A DNA stretch of 64,000 bases from a sulfur-oxidizing endosymbiont of Gigantopelta aegis (GCF_016097415.1 NZ_JAEHGE010000001.1:2467157-2531156); one strand, 5' to 3'; positions 18,815 through 29,336 are shown, numbered from the stretch's first letter. Numbers and translations: made by a program. The notes: generated by a model from the sequence alone, not told the origin.

Positions 18815-20158
18815 AACGGCATCAACCATCTGTGGATCCCATTGTCCGGAATCGCGCTCTGTGCGAATAATAGACAAGGCTTTTTCTTTACTCATTCCTT
18901 TTCGATAACAGCGATCACCTGTCATGGCATCCCAGGTATCTGCAATGGAAACAATGCGTGCCATAAAGGGGATGTCTTCACCTTTTAAACCATCAGGGTA
19001 GCCCTTGCCATCCCAGCGTTCATGATGCCATGCGGCAATTTCACGGTGGTGTTCATAGTGAAGTAACGGCTTGAGAATTTCGGCGGTTTTTACCGGGTGT
19101 TCACGCATGATGGCGAATTCTTCGTCAGTGAGAGGACTTTCTTTATTGAGAATTTTATCTGGAATAGCAATTTTTCCCAAGTCATGCATTAAAGCACCTT
19201 GTTTTAAAAGGGCTAAATCTTCCTTTGATAATTTGAAATATTTTCCAAGTTTTACTGAAAAAGCAGACACTCGACTGGAGTGCTGTGCTGTATAGTCATC
19301 TTTTGCGTGCAGTGCTCTAGTGAGAGAGTTAATGACTTCAATATAGGACTGGTTTTTACTATTGATAAAATCTTGAATACTGCCAGCCATACTATCAATT
19401 GATTGACCTAAATGAGTGATTTCTTTGGGCGCATTAATTTTATTTATGCGACTGGAAAAATTTTCTTGAGTAATATCACGCGCTGTTTGTTCAATTTTTA
19501 AGATAGGGGCAATAAGCCGGCGGTGTAAAAAGTAACCCAGAGATAAGACTAACAATAAACCACTGAGGCTAATAATAATCGTCATCCGAGTATCGTATTG
19601 ACCATCGATCATTTTAATATTATTTAATGTTTTTTCGATATTGATTTCAATTTCTAGGGCTGCAACCACCTGATTATTTTCATATAGAGGAATAATAACA
19701 TCAGTAATAGAAACTAACTTACCCTTGATCTCCCTGCCGGGCTTATACTCAATTTCTTTACTGACTAAAGAATGTTGTTGCTGAAATACTGGTTCGAGAT
19801 ATTCGCTGACATTCTTTCGAGTGTCATATTTTTGATGTGAGTCGGCAAGAATTTCACCTTTTGCATCAAAAATGTACAAGCGGTAAATAGAAAAGTTGAC
19901 TTCATGAAATTGACTGAATTTTTCAAATTGGCTTAGGGCTCGGGAGACTTTTTGGCGTAATAAGACTTTATCATGAATGCTCGAAAAAGAGTTAATTTCT
20001 CTCTCTAGGCCATGTAAAAAAGTTTGTGCCTGTTTGCGACTTTCATCGAGCAAAATATCTTCAATCATCTCTTCGCTTTGGTAATACAATAATGCGGATT
20101 GAATACCAAAGAGAAGGGCTATAAGAATAAAAATTTCGCTAGTAAGAGATAATTTCAT
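18794..20158 (-). CDS. membrane HD-GYP cyclic-di-GMP phosphodiesterase
   Basis: 454 aa. Order: N-terminal helix (residues 5-25), periplasmic sensor (about 30-185), second helix (ISLSGLLLVLSLGYFLH, about 195-212), HAMP linker (to about 265), HD-GYP domain (270-450). Catalytic motifs are present: HSSRVSAFSVKLG, HDLGKIAIPDKIL, HHERWDGKGYPDGL and ADTWDAMTGDRCYRKG. Both the HD pair and the GYP triad are kept, so it should degrade c-di-GMP in the cytoplasm in response to an extracytoplasmic signal. Single gene, divergent from nothing obvious; it ends convergently against the small ORF. Confidence 0.93.
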   Translation of the reverse strand: MKLSLTSEIFILIALLFGIQSALLYYQSEEMIEDILLDESRKQAQTFLHGLEREINSFSSIHDKVLLRQKVSRALSQFEKFSQFHEVNFSIYRLYIFDAKGEILADSHQKYDTRKNVSEYLEPVFQQQHSLVSKEIEYKPGREIKGKLVSITDVIIPLYENNQVVAALEIEINIEKTLNNIKMIDGQYDTRMTIIISLSGLLLVLSLGYFLHRRLIAPILKIEQTARDITQENFSSRINKINAPKEITHLGQSIDSMAGSIQDFINSKNQSYIEVINSLTRALHAKDDYTAQHSSRVSAFSVKLGKYFKLSKEDLALLKQGALMHDLGKIAIPDKILNKESPLTDEEFAIMREHPVKTAEILKPLLHYEHHREIAAWHHERWDGKGYPDGLKGEDIPFMARIVSIADTWDAMTGDRCYRKGMSKEKALSIIRTERDSGQWDPQMVDAVLEIIKI

Positions 20159-20225
20159 GAGTGCTGTTTTTTTATTTGGACACTCTTATTAATAGCCCGT
20201 ATTGGCGAATTTGTATAGCCTTTAT

Positions 20226-22745
20226 CTATTTTACTGGGTGAGCAGGCACCGCCTTCATTTTCCAGATATCTCGATTATACTCCTGCATGGTTCTATCGGT
20301 AGAAAATTTACCGCTGGAAAGGGTATTGATAATACTCATTGTGGTCCATTTTTCAGTATCCTGATAGGCGATGGCCACTTCTTCCTGAGCATCAATATAG
20401 GAGCGAAAATCAGCCAATGTCATCCACATATCATGGGAACTCTTAATGGAGTTTAGTATGGGTTCAAAGAGTTTGTGCTCACATTGATTAAAATAACCTG
20501 ACTCAAGAATTTGCATGACATTAGCGATGTCAGTATCATTGCTAATAATACTCATAGGGTCATAGTGTGGCCTGGAAGTATCAATTTCTTCAGCGGTTAA
20601 ACCGAATAAGAAGAAATTATCGGCACCAACTTCTTCTCTGATTTCAATATTGGCACCATCTAAAGTACCAATGGTTAATGCGCCATTCATCATGAACTTC
20701 ATGTTACCAGTGCCGGATGCTTCTTTACCTGCAGTTGAAACCTGCTCTGACAAATCAGTACCGGGGCAAATAACTTCCATAGCGGAGACATTATAGTTGG
20801 GAAAAAATGCAACATTGAGTAAGCCTTTGGCTTGCGGATCATTATTAACAATATTAGCTACATTATTGATTAATTTGATGGTTAATTTGGCCATGGCATA
20901 ACCGGGTGCGGCTTTACCGCCTATTAATACACAGCGAGGAGTCCAGTCTTTTGTGTCGCCAGCCTTAATACGATTGTATAGGTGTATTACGTGTAAGATA
21001 TTGAGCAGTTGACGTTTGTATTCGTGAATGCGTTTTACTTGCACATCAAATAGTGCGTTGGTATTAAAGTCAACCTGACATTGTTCTTTGATCAGTGCAG
21101 CTAACCTCACTTTGTTCGACTTCTTGATGGCTTGCCATTGTTTACGAAATTCTTTTTTATGGACGAACTTCTCAAGTTGTTTTAATTGGGATAAATCTTT
21201 GATCCATTTTTCACCAATTTTCTTGCTAATAAGTTGGCGCAATTCAGGATTACAACCGGCTAACCAACGCCTGGGGGTAACACCATTGGTTTTATTATTA
21301 AATTTTTCTGGCCACAGTTGATAAAAGGGATTGAATAAGCCTTGTTTGAGTAGTTCAGTATGTAGGGCCGCGACACCATTGACGGAAAAACTGCCGACGA
21401 TGGCAAGGTAAGCCATACGCACTTGTGGCACAGAACCTTCTTCAATGATGGACATTTGCCTGCGTCGTTGGGCATCGCCCGGCCAGTGCATGGCGACCTG
21501 TTCTAAAAAGCGGGTGTTAATCTCGTAAATAATTTCCAGTAAGCGGGGTAATAATGACTTAAATAAAGGTACTGACCAGCGCTCTAATGCTTCGGGTAAT
21601 AAGGTATGGTTGGTATAGGCCATACTATTACTCGTAATGGCCCAAGCTTCATCCCAGGTATGCTCATGCTCATCAATCAATAGGCGCATAAATTCAGCAA
21701 TGGATATGGTGGGGTGAGTATCATTGAGTTGAAAACAGTTTTTCTCTGCAAATTGACTAAAATCATCATGACGGAATAACCATTCACGTAATACATCCTG
21801 CAAACTGGCAGAAGCGAGAAAATATTGCTGGCGCAGACGTAATTCCTTACCATTTTCACTGCTGTCATTAGGGTATAGCACCATCGTAATATGTTCGGCA
21901 GAATTCTTTTCTTCCACGGCTTCGGTATAACTGCCCATATTAAATTCATCTAAATCAAACTCGTCGGTTGCAGCTGCCTTCCACAGGCGCAGCGTGTTGA
22001 CCGTACCGTTCTGAAAGCCTGGAATAGGGATGTCATAGGGCACAGCCAATACATCACGTGTACCATTCCAATATACCGTTAATTTACCTTTATTGTTCTT
22101 ATGAAATTCGGTATAGCCGCCAAATTTGATGCGTTGGGTGTATTCGGGGCGTTCCAATTCCCAGGGATTGCCATTGAGTAACCAGTGGTCAGTGTCTTCA
22201 ATTTGATGACCTTGCTCTATACGCTGTTTAAACATGCCGTATTCATAGCGCAAGCCATAGCCCTTTACGGGCAACTGTAAGGTGGCACAACTATCAAGAA
22301 AACAAGCCGCCAAACGGCCCAAACCACCATTACCAAGTCCCGCATCTTGTTCACTATCAGCAATTTCTTCTAAATCGAGACCGAGTTTATAAAAAGAAGC
22401 TTGTACAGTTTCATTCAAATCCAAATTGAGCATGCAATTACTTAATGCCCGACCCATTAAAAATTCCAGAGAAAGGTAATAAGTTCGTTTGCAATCGGAA
22501 TCCTCATAGGCGCTGCGGGTTTTTTTCCAACGTTCCATCAGACGATCTCGTAAGGTATAACTCAGGGCTTTATAGGGATAGTGGGTGGCCAGACAATTAT
22601 TACTTCGCCCTAGGGTATGATTATAATAATAGCGAAAACAGTTCCTTACGGATTCTTCATCCATTCCAAGTGGTGGTACAGTGGTTAATTCATCAACAGG
22701 TTTACTTTTGATCATGAGCTTGAAATTGCTGCAATGTTTATACAT
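20226..22745 (-). CDS. glgP: glycogen/starch phosphorylase
   Basis: 839 aa, the normal size for bacterial GlgP. Recognisable blocks: LEFLMGRALSNCM near residue 95, DAGLGNGGLGRLAACFLDS near 135, VKRIHEYKRQLLN near 565, and the PLP-lysine site GKEASGTGNMKFMMNGALTI near 675. It cleaves alpha-1,4-glucan to glucose 1-phosphate. The listed start gives MYKHCSNFKLMIKSK; the internal Met at residue 11 is also possible. No glycogen synthesis genes are adjacent. It would let the cell draw on glycogen when carbon fixation is limiting. Confidence 0.96.
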   Translation of the reverse strand: MYKHCSNFKLMIKSKPVDELTTVPPLGMDEESVRNCFRYYYNHTLGRSNNCLATHYPYKALSYTLRDRLMERWKKTRSAYEDSDCKRTYYLSLEFLMGRALSNCMLNLDLNETVQASFYKLGLDLEEIADSEQDAGLGNGGLGRLAACFLDSCATLQLPVKGYGLRYEYGMFKQRIEQGHQIEDTDHWLLNGNPWELERPEYTQRIKFGGYTEFHKNNKGKLTVYWNGTRDVLAVPYDIPIPGFQNGTVNTLRLWKAAATDEFDLDEFNMGSYTEAVEEKNSAEHITMVLYPNDSSENGKELRLRQQYFLASASLQDVLREWLFRHDDFSQFAEKNCFQLNDTHPTISIAEFMRLLIDEHEHTWDEAWAITSNSMAYTNHTLLPEALERWSVPLFKSLLPRLLEIIYEINTRFLEQVAMHWPGDAQRRRQMSIIEEGSVPQVRMAYLAIVGSFSVNGVAALHTELLKQGLFNPFYQLWPEKFNNKTNGVTPRRWLAGCNPELRQLISKKIGEKWIKDLSQLKQLEKFVHKKEFRKQWQAIKKSNKVRLAALIKEQCQVDFNTNALFDVQVKRIHEYKRQLLNILHVIHLYNRIKAGDTKDWTPRCVLIGGKAAPGYAMAKLTIKLINNVANIVNNDPQAKGLLNVAFFPNYNVSAMEVICPGTDLSEQVSTAGKEASGTGNMKFMMNGALTIGTLDGANIEIREEVGADNFFLFGLTAEEIDTSRPHYDPMSIISNDTDIANVMQILESGYFNQCEHKLFEPILNSIKSSHDMWMTLADFRSYIDAQEEVAIAYQDTEKWTTMSIINTLSSGKFSTDRTMQEYNRDIWKMKAVPAHPVK

Positions 22746-23049
22746 TTGAGGGACTCATTCGGTTAAATTTTATGAATGTAAATATTATGGCTTAGGTCTA
22801 AGAATTGTCAACAGTGTAAACTCTCTAAATAAGAGTAAAATAATTGTAAGATCAATCCTACTTTCAGTGCATTATTTATTATATTAATGCACTTAAGTCT
22901 GGCGGATGTGTGCTTACTTGTCTAAAATGGTAAGGAATTATTTTACATTTAATCAGTGCGTTAAATTATTATAATATACTGTTTTATAAAATATTTTCCT
23001 CATTATTAAATACTTCAAACTAATAATAATAAATAAATTGAGGTTGTAA
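22746..23049. other. AT-rich divergent intergenic region
   Basis: About 300 bases between glgP and the tolC-like gene, which are divergently transcribed. Very AT-rich with many TATAAT-like boxes. No gene, RNA or repeat recognised. It should hold promoters for both genes. Confidence 0.4.
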
Positions 23050-24399
23050 ATGCTTACCACCAACTGTATCGCTAGAAAGAATTTTCCTTCCCTGGTATTA
23101 TGCTCGATTTTTGTACTGAGTAGCAACGTTTATGCGTTAAACTTGCTGGAATCCTGGAACTTAGCCTTAGAAAATGATCCCGTGCTGGCTCGAGCACAAT
23201 TTGAACATAATTCGATACAAGAGACCAAAGAGCAGGCCTTTGCCGATTTATTGCCTGATATTTCACTGGATTTAGAAGAAAAAAGAACGGATTTTGAAGT
23301 TAAAAGAAGTGATAATCCTACCCCTAAGACAAAAGATAAGTATGACACTACTACTTATACCGTGAATATGACTCAGTCGGTATATCACAAGGAAGAGTGG
23401 GAACGTTATGGGCAGGCAAAAAAAGAAGGCTTGCAAGCTGAAATCCAATTAGCGAATACCACACAAGATAGGATTTTACAGCTGGGTGAGCGTTATTTTG
23501 AAGCACTCAATGCTGAAATGACGCTGAAATACACAAAATCAGAACGGGATGCGGTTGAACAAAATATGGCCTTGGCAAAGGGCAAGCATAATTCTGGACT
23601 GGGACGTAAAACTGATACCCTGGATGCTCAGGCGCGTTTAGCCGATGTCGAGGCTCGAATGGAAGAAGCGCGTCATAATGTCAGACAGACTCGCCAGTCA
23701 CTCATCGAAATTATTGGCGAGCGTCGTGATCCATTAGCACCACTCAAAGATAATATTAGTCTGACCAGTCCACAGCCAGAAAAAGTAGATGATTGGTTGC
23801 AAGGTGCTTATGATGGTAATTTAAACGCTCAAGTACAGCGCTTACAGGTTGAAATTTCTAAATATGATATGGAAATTCAAAAAGCCGGGCATTATCCTTC
23901 GGTTGATTTATTAGCTCAGTATACGGATCAGGAGCTAGGGGGAAGTATTTATGATGGCGCCAGTGATACTAATACAACTGAAATCATGTTACAAATTTCA
24001 ATTCCTATTTATCAAGGTGGCGGCGTTAACTCACGAGTACGTCAGGCTGCAGAAGACTTTTTTGCTGAAAAAGAACGTCAGGATGAAGTGTTTCGAAATA
24101 TTGAACGAGAATTAAAGATAGCCTTTGATGGTGTGAATAGTGCTATTCGCCGTATAGGCTATCTAGAAAAAGGTGTACAAGCACAACGACAATCTGTACA
24201 AGCCAAAAAGGAGGGCTTTAGAACCGGACTCTATACCGGTATTATCTTGCTGGATGCGAATCGCGATCTATATTTTTACTTAAGAAATTTTTCCCGAGCC
24301 AGAACCGATTATTTGCTGAATACTTTACGTTTAGCCAAACAATCAGGATCTTTAAGTATCACCGATCTAAAAAAATTGAACCAACTATTAACAATGTAA
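23050..24399 (+). CDS. TolC-family outer-membrane export protein
   Basis: 449 aa with a signal peptide (hydrophobic core FPSLVLCSIFVLSS, cut after VYA near residue 29). It has the two-repeat TolC pattern: LLESWNLALENDPVLARA at the mature start, a coiled helix with ALNAEMTLKYTKSERDAVEQ, then PSVDLLAQYTDQELGG and ISIPIYQGGGVNSRVRQA, ending in long helices. TolC trimers form the outer-membrane duct of type I secretion and efflux. The next gene, a LEPR-XLL protein, is of the kind exported by type I systems, so this is probably its exit channel. The inner-membrane ABC and adaptor genes are not in the window. Confidence 0.9.
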   Translation: MLTTNCIARKNFPSLVLCSIFVLSSNVYALNLLESWNLALENDPVLARAQFEHNSIQETKEQAFADLLPDISLDLEEKRTDFEVKRSDNPTPKTKDKYDTTTYTVNMTQSVYHKEEWERYGQAKKEGLQAEIQLANTTQDRILQLGERYFEALNAEMTLKYTKSERDAVEQNMALAKGKHNSGLGRKTDTLDAQARLADVEARMEEARHNVRQTRQSLIEIIGERRDPLAPLKDNISLTSPQPEKVDDWLQGAYDGNLNAQVQRLQVEISKYDMEIQKAGHYPSVDLLAQYTDQELGGSIYDGASDTNTTEIMLQISIPIYQGGGVNSRVRQAAEDFFAEKERQDEVFRNIERELKIAFDGVNSAIRRIGYLEKGVQAQRQSVQAKKEGFRTGLYTGIILLDANRDLYFYLRNFSRARTDYLLNTLRLAKQSGSLSITDLKKLNQLLTM

Positions 24400-24483
24400 C
24401 GACTATCACGCACTAGCGCCAGTTGATTCATTTATTAGTAAGTACAATCCAGCAGTCGCCAGTTATCTGGCATAGAGGTCTCC

Positions 24484-24682
24484 ATGAGCAAGCAAAGCAA
24501 AAAGCAAAAGAATAATTCTAAGCCTACCGCATTTGATAGCCAAAAAGAGTTTCAGCTTGAAACCCTTGAACCCAGGATGCTTTTATCCGCAGATGGACTG
24601 CTGCCTCCCGATGTTTTAGAACAACTTCAAAGTGAAGACATTGTTGAAGAATTGGTGGCTGATGAAACACTCTTAGCCGCAA
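24484..24682 (+). pseudogene. LEPR-XLL/DUF4347 surface protein, 5' part
   Basis: The first 66 codons encode a Lys/Gln-rich start followed by LETLEPRMLLSADGLLPPD, the LEPR-XLL motif found at the N termini of very large type I-secreted adhesins. A GGTCTCC segment precedes the ATG. The frame is cut after LLAA by an IS3-family element. Removing the IS and one CAA repeat joins LLAA directly to THFQLKEEDGQIQV in the downstream part, restoring the gene. Confidence 0.85.
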
Positions 24683-24748
24683 TAATGTGGCTATACTTAA
24701 CCGGACACACAACTTAAAACAACTAAAAGATAAAAAGTGTGACCTAAA

Positions 24749-25049
24749 ATGAATGATCAAACAAAAAAACCGAATAAAAGCTATACATCAGAATTTAAAG
24801 AATCAGCTGTCAAATTAGCTAATGAGACGGATCAACCCGTTTCTCAGACTGCCAGGGAGCTAGGTGTTAATGTAAATACTCTACATACCTGGATCAGTAA
24901 ATATTCCAAACCGGTGAAGACGGTAGCCAATAGAAGTGATGAACACATTTATGATGAAGTAAAACGTCTGAAAAAGAATTGGCAAAAGTGATTCAGGAGC
25001 GTGATTTATTAAAAAGGCCACAGCGTACTTTGCAAGGGAAACTTTGTGA
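24749..25049 (+). pseudogene. IS3-family OrfA, copy A
   Basis: A helix-turn-helix protein (YTSEFKESAVKLANETDQ, then [18 protein letters not shown]) with a C-terminal coiled region. The frame ends early at 24991 (KKNWQK) because an A6 run is A5 here. The slippery A-run used for OrfAB fusion (A6G in copy B) is also one base short. Confidence 0.85.
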
Positions 25050-25907
25050 AGTACGCATGGATAACTGATCAGGCTAAAGATTACCCGGTAACGATTCTGT
25101 GCCGTTTTATGGATGTTTCCCGTAGTTGCTATTATGATTGGGTTAGCTCTCCTAAAACGGATAGAGAAAAGAAAATGAAGCGCTTACTGAGCAGCTAAAA
25201 AACTGTTTGAAGACAGTCGCAAGACTTATGGAACCCGTCGTCTTAAAAGAAAACTGGCTGAAAAAGGCGTTCATATAAGCCGCCGGAGAATTGGTCGATT
25301 AATGAAAAAAGCCGGTTTGTTTTGTAAAACGAAGAGACGCTTTAAAGCGACGACTAATTCCAAGCATAATAAGCGTATATCTCCAAATTTACTGGAAAGA
25401 GAGTTTACTGTCTCTCAACCTGATCGCTACTATGTGGGTGATATTACCTATATTGCCACCAAGGAAGGCTGGTTATATTTAGCGGTTGTCATTGACTTAT
25501 TCTCTAGGCAAATTGTTGGCTGGTCGATGGATGAGCGAATGAAAGCCAAGCTAGTCAATGATGCTTTACTGATGGCCATATGGAAGCGTAAACCAATGGA
25601 TGGATTGCTTTGGCATACTGACCGAGGTAGCCAATATGCCTCTGATAGTCATAGAAAAATATTGTCGGATCATAACATAATTCAGTCTATGAGCCGCAAA
25701 GGAAATTGCTGGGACAATGCTGTATCAGAGAGCTTCTTTCATAGTTTGAAAACTGAATTGACGCACCATTGTCGATTCAAAACCAGAGTAGAAGCAAAGC
25801 AGGCAACATTTGAATATATTGAGGTATTTTATAATCGGGAGCGACTTCATTCGGCTAATGATTATTTGTCACCAGTCGATTATGAAATACAGCAGGAAAT
25901 AGCTTAA
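25050..25907 (+). pseudogene. IS3-family OrfB integrase-like transposase, copy A
   Basis: The rve/DDE domain is intact from 25302: [19 protein letters not shown] (first Asp), [16 protein letters not shown] (second Asp) and [20 protein letters not shown] (Glu). Upstream residues (WITDQAKDYPVTILC, CYYDWVSSPKTDR) are shifted out of frame by short A runs. In the copies that retain this stretch, CTAAAAAACTG has one A too few to read [15 protein letters not shown]. Confidence 0.85.
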
Positions 25908-26183
25908 ATCGATTGATTGAAGAGGGGTAAAAGGCGACATAAATGCCGCCCATTACCGTTGACGGCCATCGGCTCCTCAGCCTGTGCCGTGAAGATATTG
26001 TAACAGGATCATTACCGTTGTGAAAATACCTTGGGTGAATGGAACGGCTCTATCGTTCCAGAGGGCAAAGCCCTTTCTCTTCATCTGTTTAAAGTTAACA
26101 TGAGAAACTAAAATGATAGGAAATACAAAATGACAAAAATCACTTGAAACAGCCAAAAAAATATTTAAAGTGTTGACACATCA

Positions 26184-27342
26184 CAACGCATTTTCAGCTT
26201 AAAGAAGAAGATGGTCAGATTCAGGTTCTGGATAACAATGATTTATTAGATGTGCCGGTGATCAAACCTGATGCTGAAGCAACTATCATTGCACAGCAAG
26301 CACAAACACTACCGCCACTGGAATTACAGGCCAGCACTGAAAGCAAGCAAGAAAACTTTGTCGGTTTTGGACAAAGAGTCCAGGCCAATGAGATTGTCAT
26401 TATTGATTCCCGTGTAGAGAATATTGAACAACTACTCAATGATAGTTCCAGTTATAACACTTCAAATACAATAGAAAAAAGCCCCCAAAACTTAGCACAA
26501 GATGCTGATAGAGAAGCCTGGGTCATTATTGATTTAACCCAAACTGATCTAAGCTCTGCTGTAATGGTCAGCCAAAACTCAGGACAACGTATTGCTTATA
26601 TCGTTGATGCAGAAAAAGATGGTATCGATCAAGTCAGTGATATTTTATCCCAATACAATGATTTATCTGCAGTGCATATTTTTTCTCATGGAGCGTCAGG
26701 TGCTTTATTATTAGGCGCAGGACGTTTAACCACCAATACCTTGCAGCAAGAGTCACGTAAAGTTCAGAATTGGGGTAATGCCCTGGCAAAGAATGGTGAT
26801 ATTTTACTCTATGGTTGTAATGTTGCTGAAGGTGAAAAGGGTGAGCAATTCGTTCAAGAACTGGCACGACTGACTCAGGCTGATGTGGCAGCTTCCAATG
26901 ATGAAACTGGTGCTCAGGCGCTGGGTGGTGATTGGGATTTAGAAGTTGCTACGGGTGCTATTGAACGTAGTCTGCAAGTGACAAATTATCAATCTATCCT
27001 CTTGGATGTTACGTCTAAGCCGGGAGTGGCGATTGTTGCCAATAGTGATCTGACGAGTAATGCATCACAATTACTTGAACAGGGGATAAAAACCCTGGAT
27101 TTAAGCGCAGTCACAAAGGATTTGACAATCACCATCAGAGCCAGTGGTGTTTTCAGTGTGAAATCGGGCTCGTTTGATATTAATTTTGATCGTAAAGACA
27201 GTAATGGTCTGGAAAACTTAGTATTAGGCAAGGGTATCAACACGCTGATTTTTGAAGCCAAGGCAAATATTGTTGGTGAACTGAGCGCACCTACGGGCGC
27301 TACTTTATCACTTGAATATCGAGGTAGTGATGGTAGTAATAA
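26184..27342 (+). pseudogene. LEPR-XLL/DUF4347 surface protein, 3' part, truncated
   Basis: The frame continues from the 5' part. At about codons 100-250 (local) it has a DUF4347 domain: REAWVIIDLTQTDLSSAVMV, SQNSGQRIAYIVDAEKDGID, LSAVHIFSHGASGALLLGAG, GDILLYGCNVAEGEKGEQF and GDWDLEVATGAIERS. Then beta-rich sequence ([19 protein letters not shown]) begins, as at the start of a long adhesin stalk, and is cut at 27342 by IS3 copy F. The original protein was probably far larger, with repeats and a C-terminal secretion signal that are now absent. Confidence 0.85.
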
Positions 27343-27859
27343 TGATGTGTCAATTTCATAATCGACTGGTGACAAATAATCATTAGCCGAATGAAGTCGC
27401 TCCCGATTATAAAATACCTCAATATATTCAAATATTGCCTGCTTTGCTTCTACTCTGGTTTTGAATCGACAATGGTGCGTCAATTCAGTTTTCAAACTAT
27501 GAAAGAAGCTCTCTGATACAGCATTGTCCCAGCAATTTCCTTTGCGGCTCATAGACTGAATTATGTTATGATCCGACAATATTTTTCTATGACTATCAGA
27601 GGCATATTGGCTACCTCGGTCAGTATGCCAAAGCAATCCATCCATTGGTTTACGCTTCCATATGGCCATCAGTAAAGCATCATTGACTAGCTTGGCTTTC
27701 ATTCGCTCATCCATCGACCAGCCAACAATTTGCCTAGAGAATAAGTCAATGACAACCGCTAAATATAACCAGCCTTCCTTGGTGGCAATATAGGTAATAT
27801 CACCCACATAGTAGCGATCAGGTTGAGAGACAGTAAACTCTCTTTCCAGTAACACATTA
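27343..27859 (-). mobile_element. IS3-family element, copy F, internally deleted
   Basis: Minus-strand copy. It keeps only a stub of each end: TGATGTGTCAA at 27343 and TAATGTG (complement of 27853-27859), with the middle of orfB between them. The frame 27855-27365 retains [16 protein letters not shown] through [11 protein letters not shown]. The flanking trinucleotides differ (TAA and GTT), so the two sides were not originally one target. It joins the LEPR gene to a type VI gene. Confidence 0.85.
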
Positions 27860-28316
27860 GTTCATCTCTTAATTGATTATAGTTGTCTCTAATGCCCTCA
27901 GCATTGGGCATAATCATAATATCTTGGCAGTGCTGATTTTTCCAATTATAATTTTTGTTTTGCTTGTTTTTTTTTGTTTGCTCACTCCCATCCTTCTTTT
28001 TTGGTAGCGGAAGTCCTTTCTTTTTACGACGTGCAAATGCGGCATTGCGCTTTTCAAGCTTTTTTTGTTGCTTTTTATCCTCAGTGGCAAATTTCTTTTT
28101 TTGTTTTTCGGTCAATTCACAAGTTTTTTTGAGTGATTTACAATCCTGACGACAATTAAGCTTGGCATTAGATTCATTGGAATAGGCCCATTCACCCGCT
28201 TCACTGATACAGCCTTGCTGTTTGCAATCAACAATGCCCTCAGAAGGTGTTGTTGGCTGTCTTTGACAATTTTCTTTCACTATTTTTGCTTTTTGAGCAT
28301 TTGTTCGTTTGGCCAT
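27860..28316 (-). pseudogene. candidate type VI effector, truncated, cysteine- and lysine-rich
   Basis: About 152 codons from ATG 28316, touching the DUF4123 stop. N terminus is Cys-rich (VKENCQRQPTT, IVDCKQQGCISEAGEW, LNCRQDCKSLKKTCEL), followed by a very basic stretch (EKQKKKFATEDKKQQKKLEK) and then NYNWKNQHCQDIMIMP. It is cut by IS3 copy F after NYNQLRDE. No known toxin domain is recognised. The position after vgrG and the DUF4123 adaptor is where cargo effectors lie, so that is the inferred role. The C-terminal half that would carry the activity is missing. Confidence 0.6.
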
Positions 28317-29336
28317 TTATGAGAAACTTCCTGATAGGTGATTGTCATTAGCAATGTTTAAAGGTGAAATGTTTAAAGATGCACTGTCGTTAGGCATTTC
28401 TTTCCAGGCAGGTGATTCCGGATCATTATGCATACTATCCCACACGGTATCATGCATTTGGTCAACCAACGCCAGAACCGATGTGTCAGGCGTTCTATTA
28501 ATAAGCCATTGTTGAATTTTTGGGTGCTCATCAAAATCGGCAGCGAGTTCAAACATGAGTCCTAAAAAAAAGCTGAGTTCTTCCCTTGTCTTCAGGCCAT
28601 AATGCCGAGCGCGTTTAATGCCATGCTGAATTAACTTGCTCAGGGTTTTGTTTTGATAAGGTAATAAGGCATCGAGATGCCACTCTAAAAGATGATCGCC
28701 CAAATTGCTTATCAATGCTTGTTCTGTGAGAGACTGTAAGTAGATAAAATGTGCTTCTTTTAAATGCCACCAAGCAGTTTTTAATGGTGGATCTATCTTT
28801 TTTAAATCAGATAATGGTAATGCCAATTCAGGATTTAATTGATAAACACATGACCATTTATCGAGTTCATCATAGAGATAAACGGCATCACAAAATGCCA
28901 GTAGTTGTGCCTGTTCATAAGGCTGGCAGGCTTTTAAATAAGGGCCTAGAATTTGTGCCGTGTAGAATTTAAAAATAGCGACTTCACCATCTAATGCGTA
29001 GACTGTAAGTAGGCTTTGCCAGTGCTGACTGAGCGTCTCAAAATGATGATTTGAAAAGATGAGCATAAAATGTTCAGGGGCTTCATTTAATAAGTGAGTC
29101 AGAAAATCATATTGGTTTAATTGAATTTGTATTAAGCAGGGCGATTGGTCACGTAGTTCCTGCATAGCGGTTGCATGAAACAGGTTGTAAAAAATTGGGT
29201 CGTCACTGAGGTTGAATAGTTCACCTCGCAGTGATTGTCTGGAATTGATGTCTATGAGTGCATAGACATTGCTTTCACCATTGAGCAAGATTTGGTGAAT
29301 GGTTTCAAGCGGATGATGTAGGATAGCTTCACTCAT
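28317..29336 (-). CDS. DUF4123 type VI effector adaptor
   Basis: 339 aa. The N-terminal 120 residues match the DUF4123 pattern: NVYALIDINSRQSLRGELF, then PCLIQIQLNQYDFLTHLLN and HFETLSQHWQSLLTVYALDG. A helical C-terminal domain follows. DUF4123 proteins (Tap/TEC chaperones) load a specific effector on VgrG. The start overlaps the vgrG stop (TAATG) and the stop abuts the candidate effector start, a tight three-gene module. Confidence 0.88.
   Translation of the reverse strand: MSEAILHHPLETIHQILLNGESNVYALIDINSRQSLRGELFNLSDDPIFYNLFHATAMQELRDQSPCLIQIQLNQYDFLTHLLNEAPEHFMLIFSNHHFETLSQHWQSLLTVYALDGEVAIFKFYTAQILGPYLKACQPYEQAQLLAFCDAVYLYDELDKWSCVYQLNPELALPLSDLKKIDPPLKTAWWHLKEAHFIYLQSLTEQALISNLGDHLLEWHLDALLPYQNKTLSKLIQHGIKRARHYGLKTREELSFFLGLMFELAADFDEHPKIQQWLINRTPDTSVLALVDQMHDTVWDSMHNDPESPAWKEMPNDSASLNISPLNIANDNHLSGSFS

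Larger units (their letters stand above)
24683..26183 (+). mobile_element. IS3-family element, copy A
   Basis: 1501 bp. Left end TAATGTGGCTATACTTAACC, right end complement TGATGTGTCAACACTTT, with a 3-bp target repeat CAA at 24680-24682 and 26184-26186. Contains orfA and orfB plus a 275-base tail. Compared with the other copies it has lost GAAAACTGTCCGGAA near the right end and single A bases in two homopolymers, so its ORFs are broken. This is the most complete uninterrupted copy of a family present six times in the window. Confidence 0.92.
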
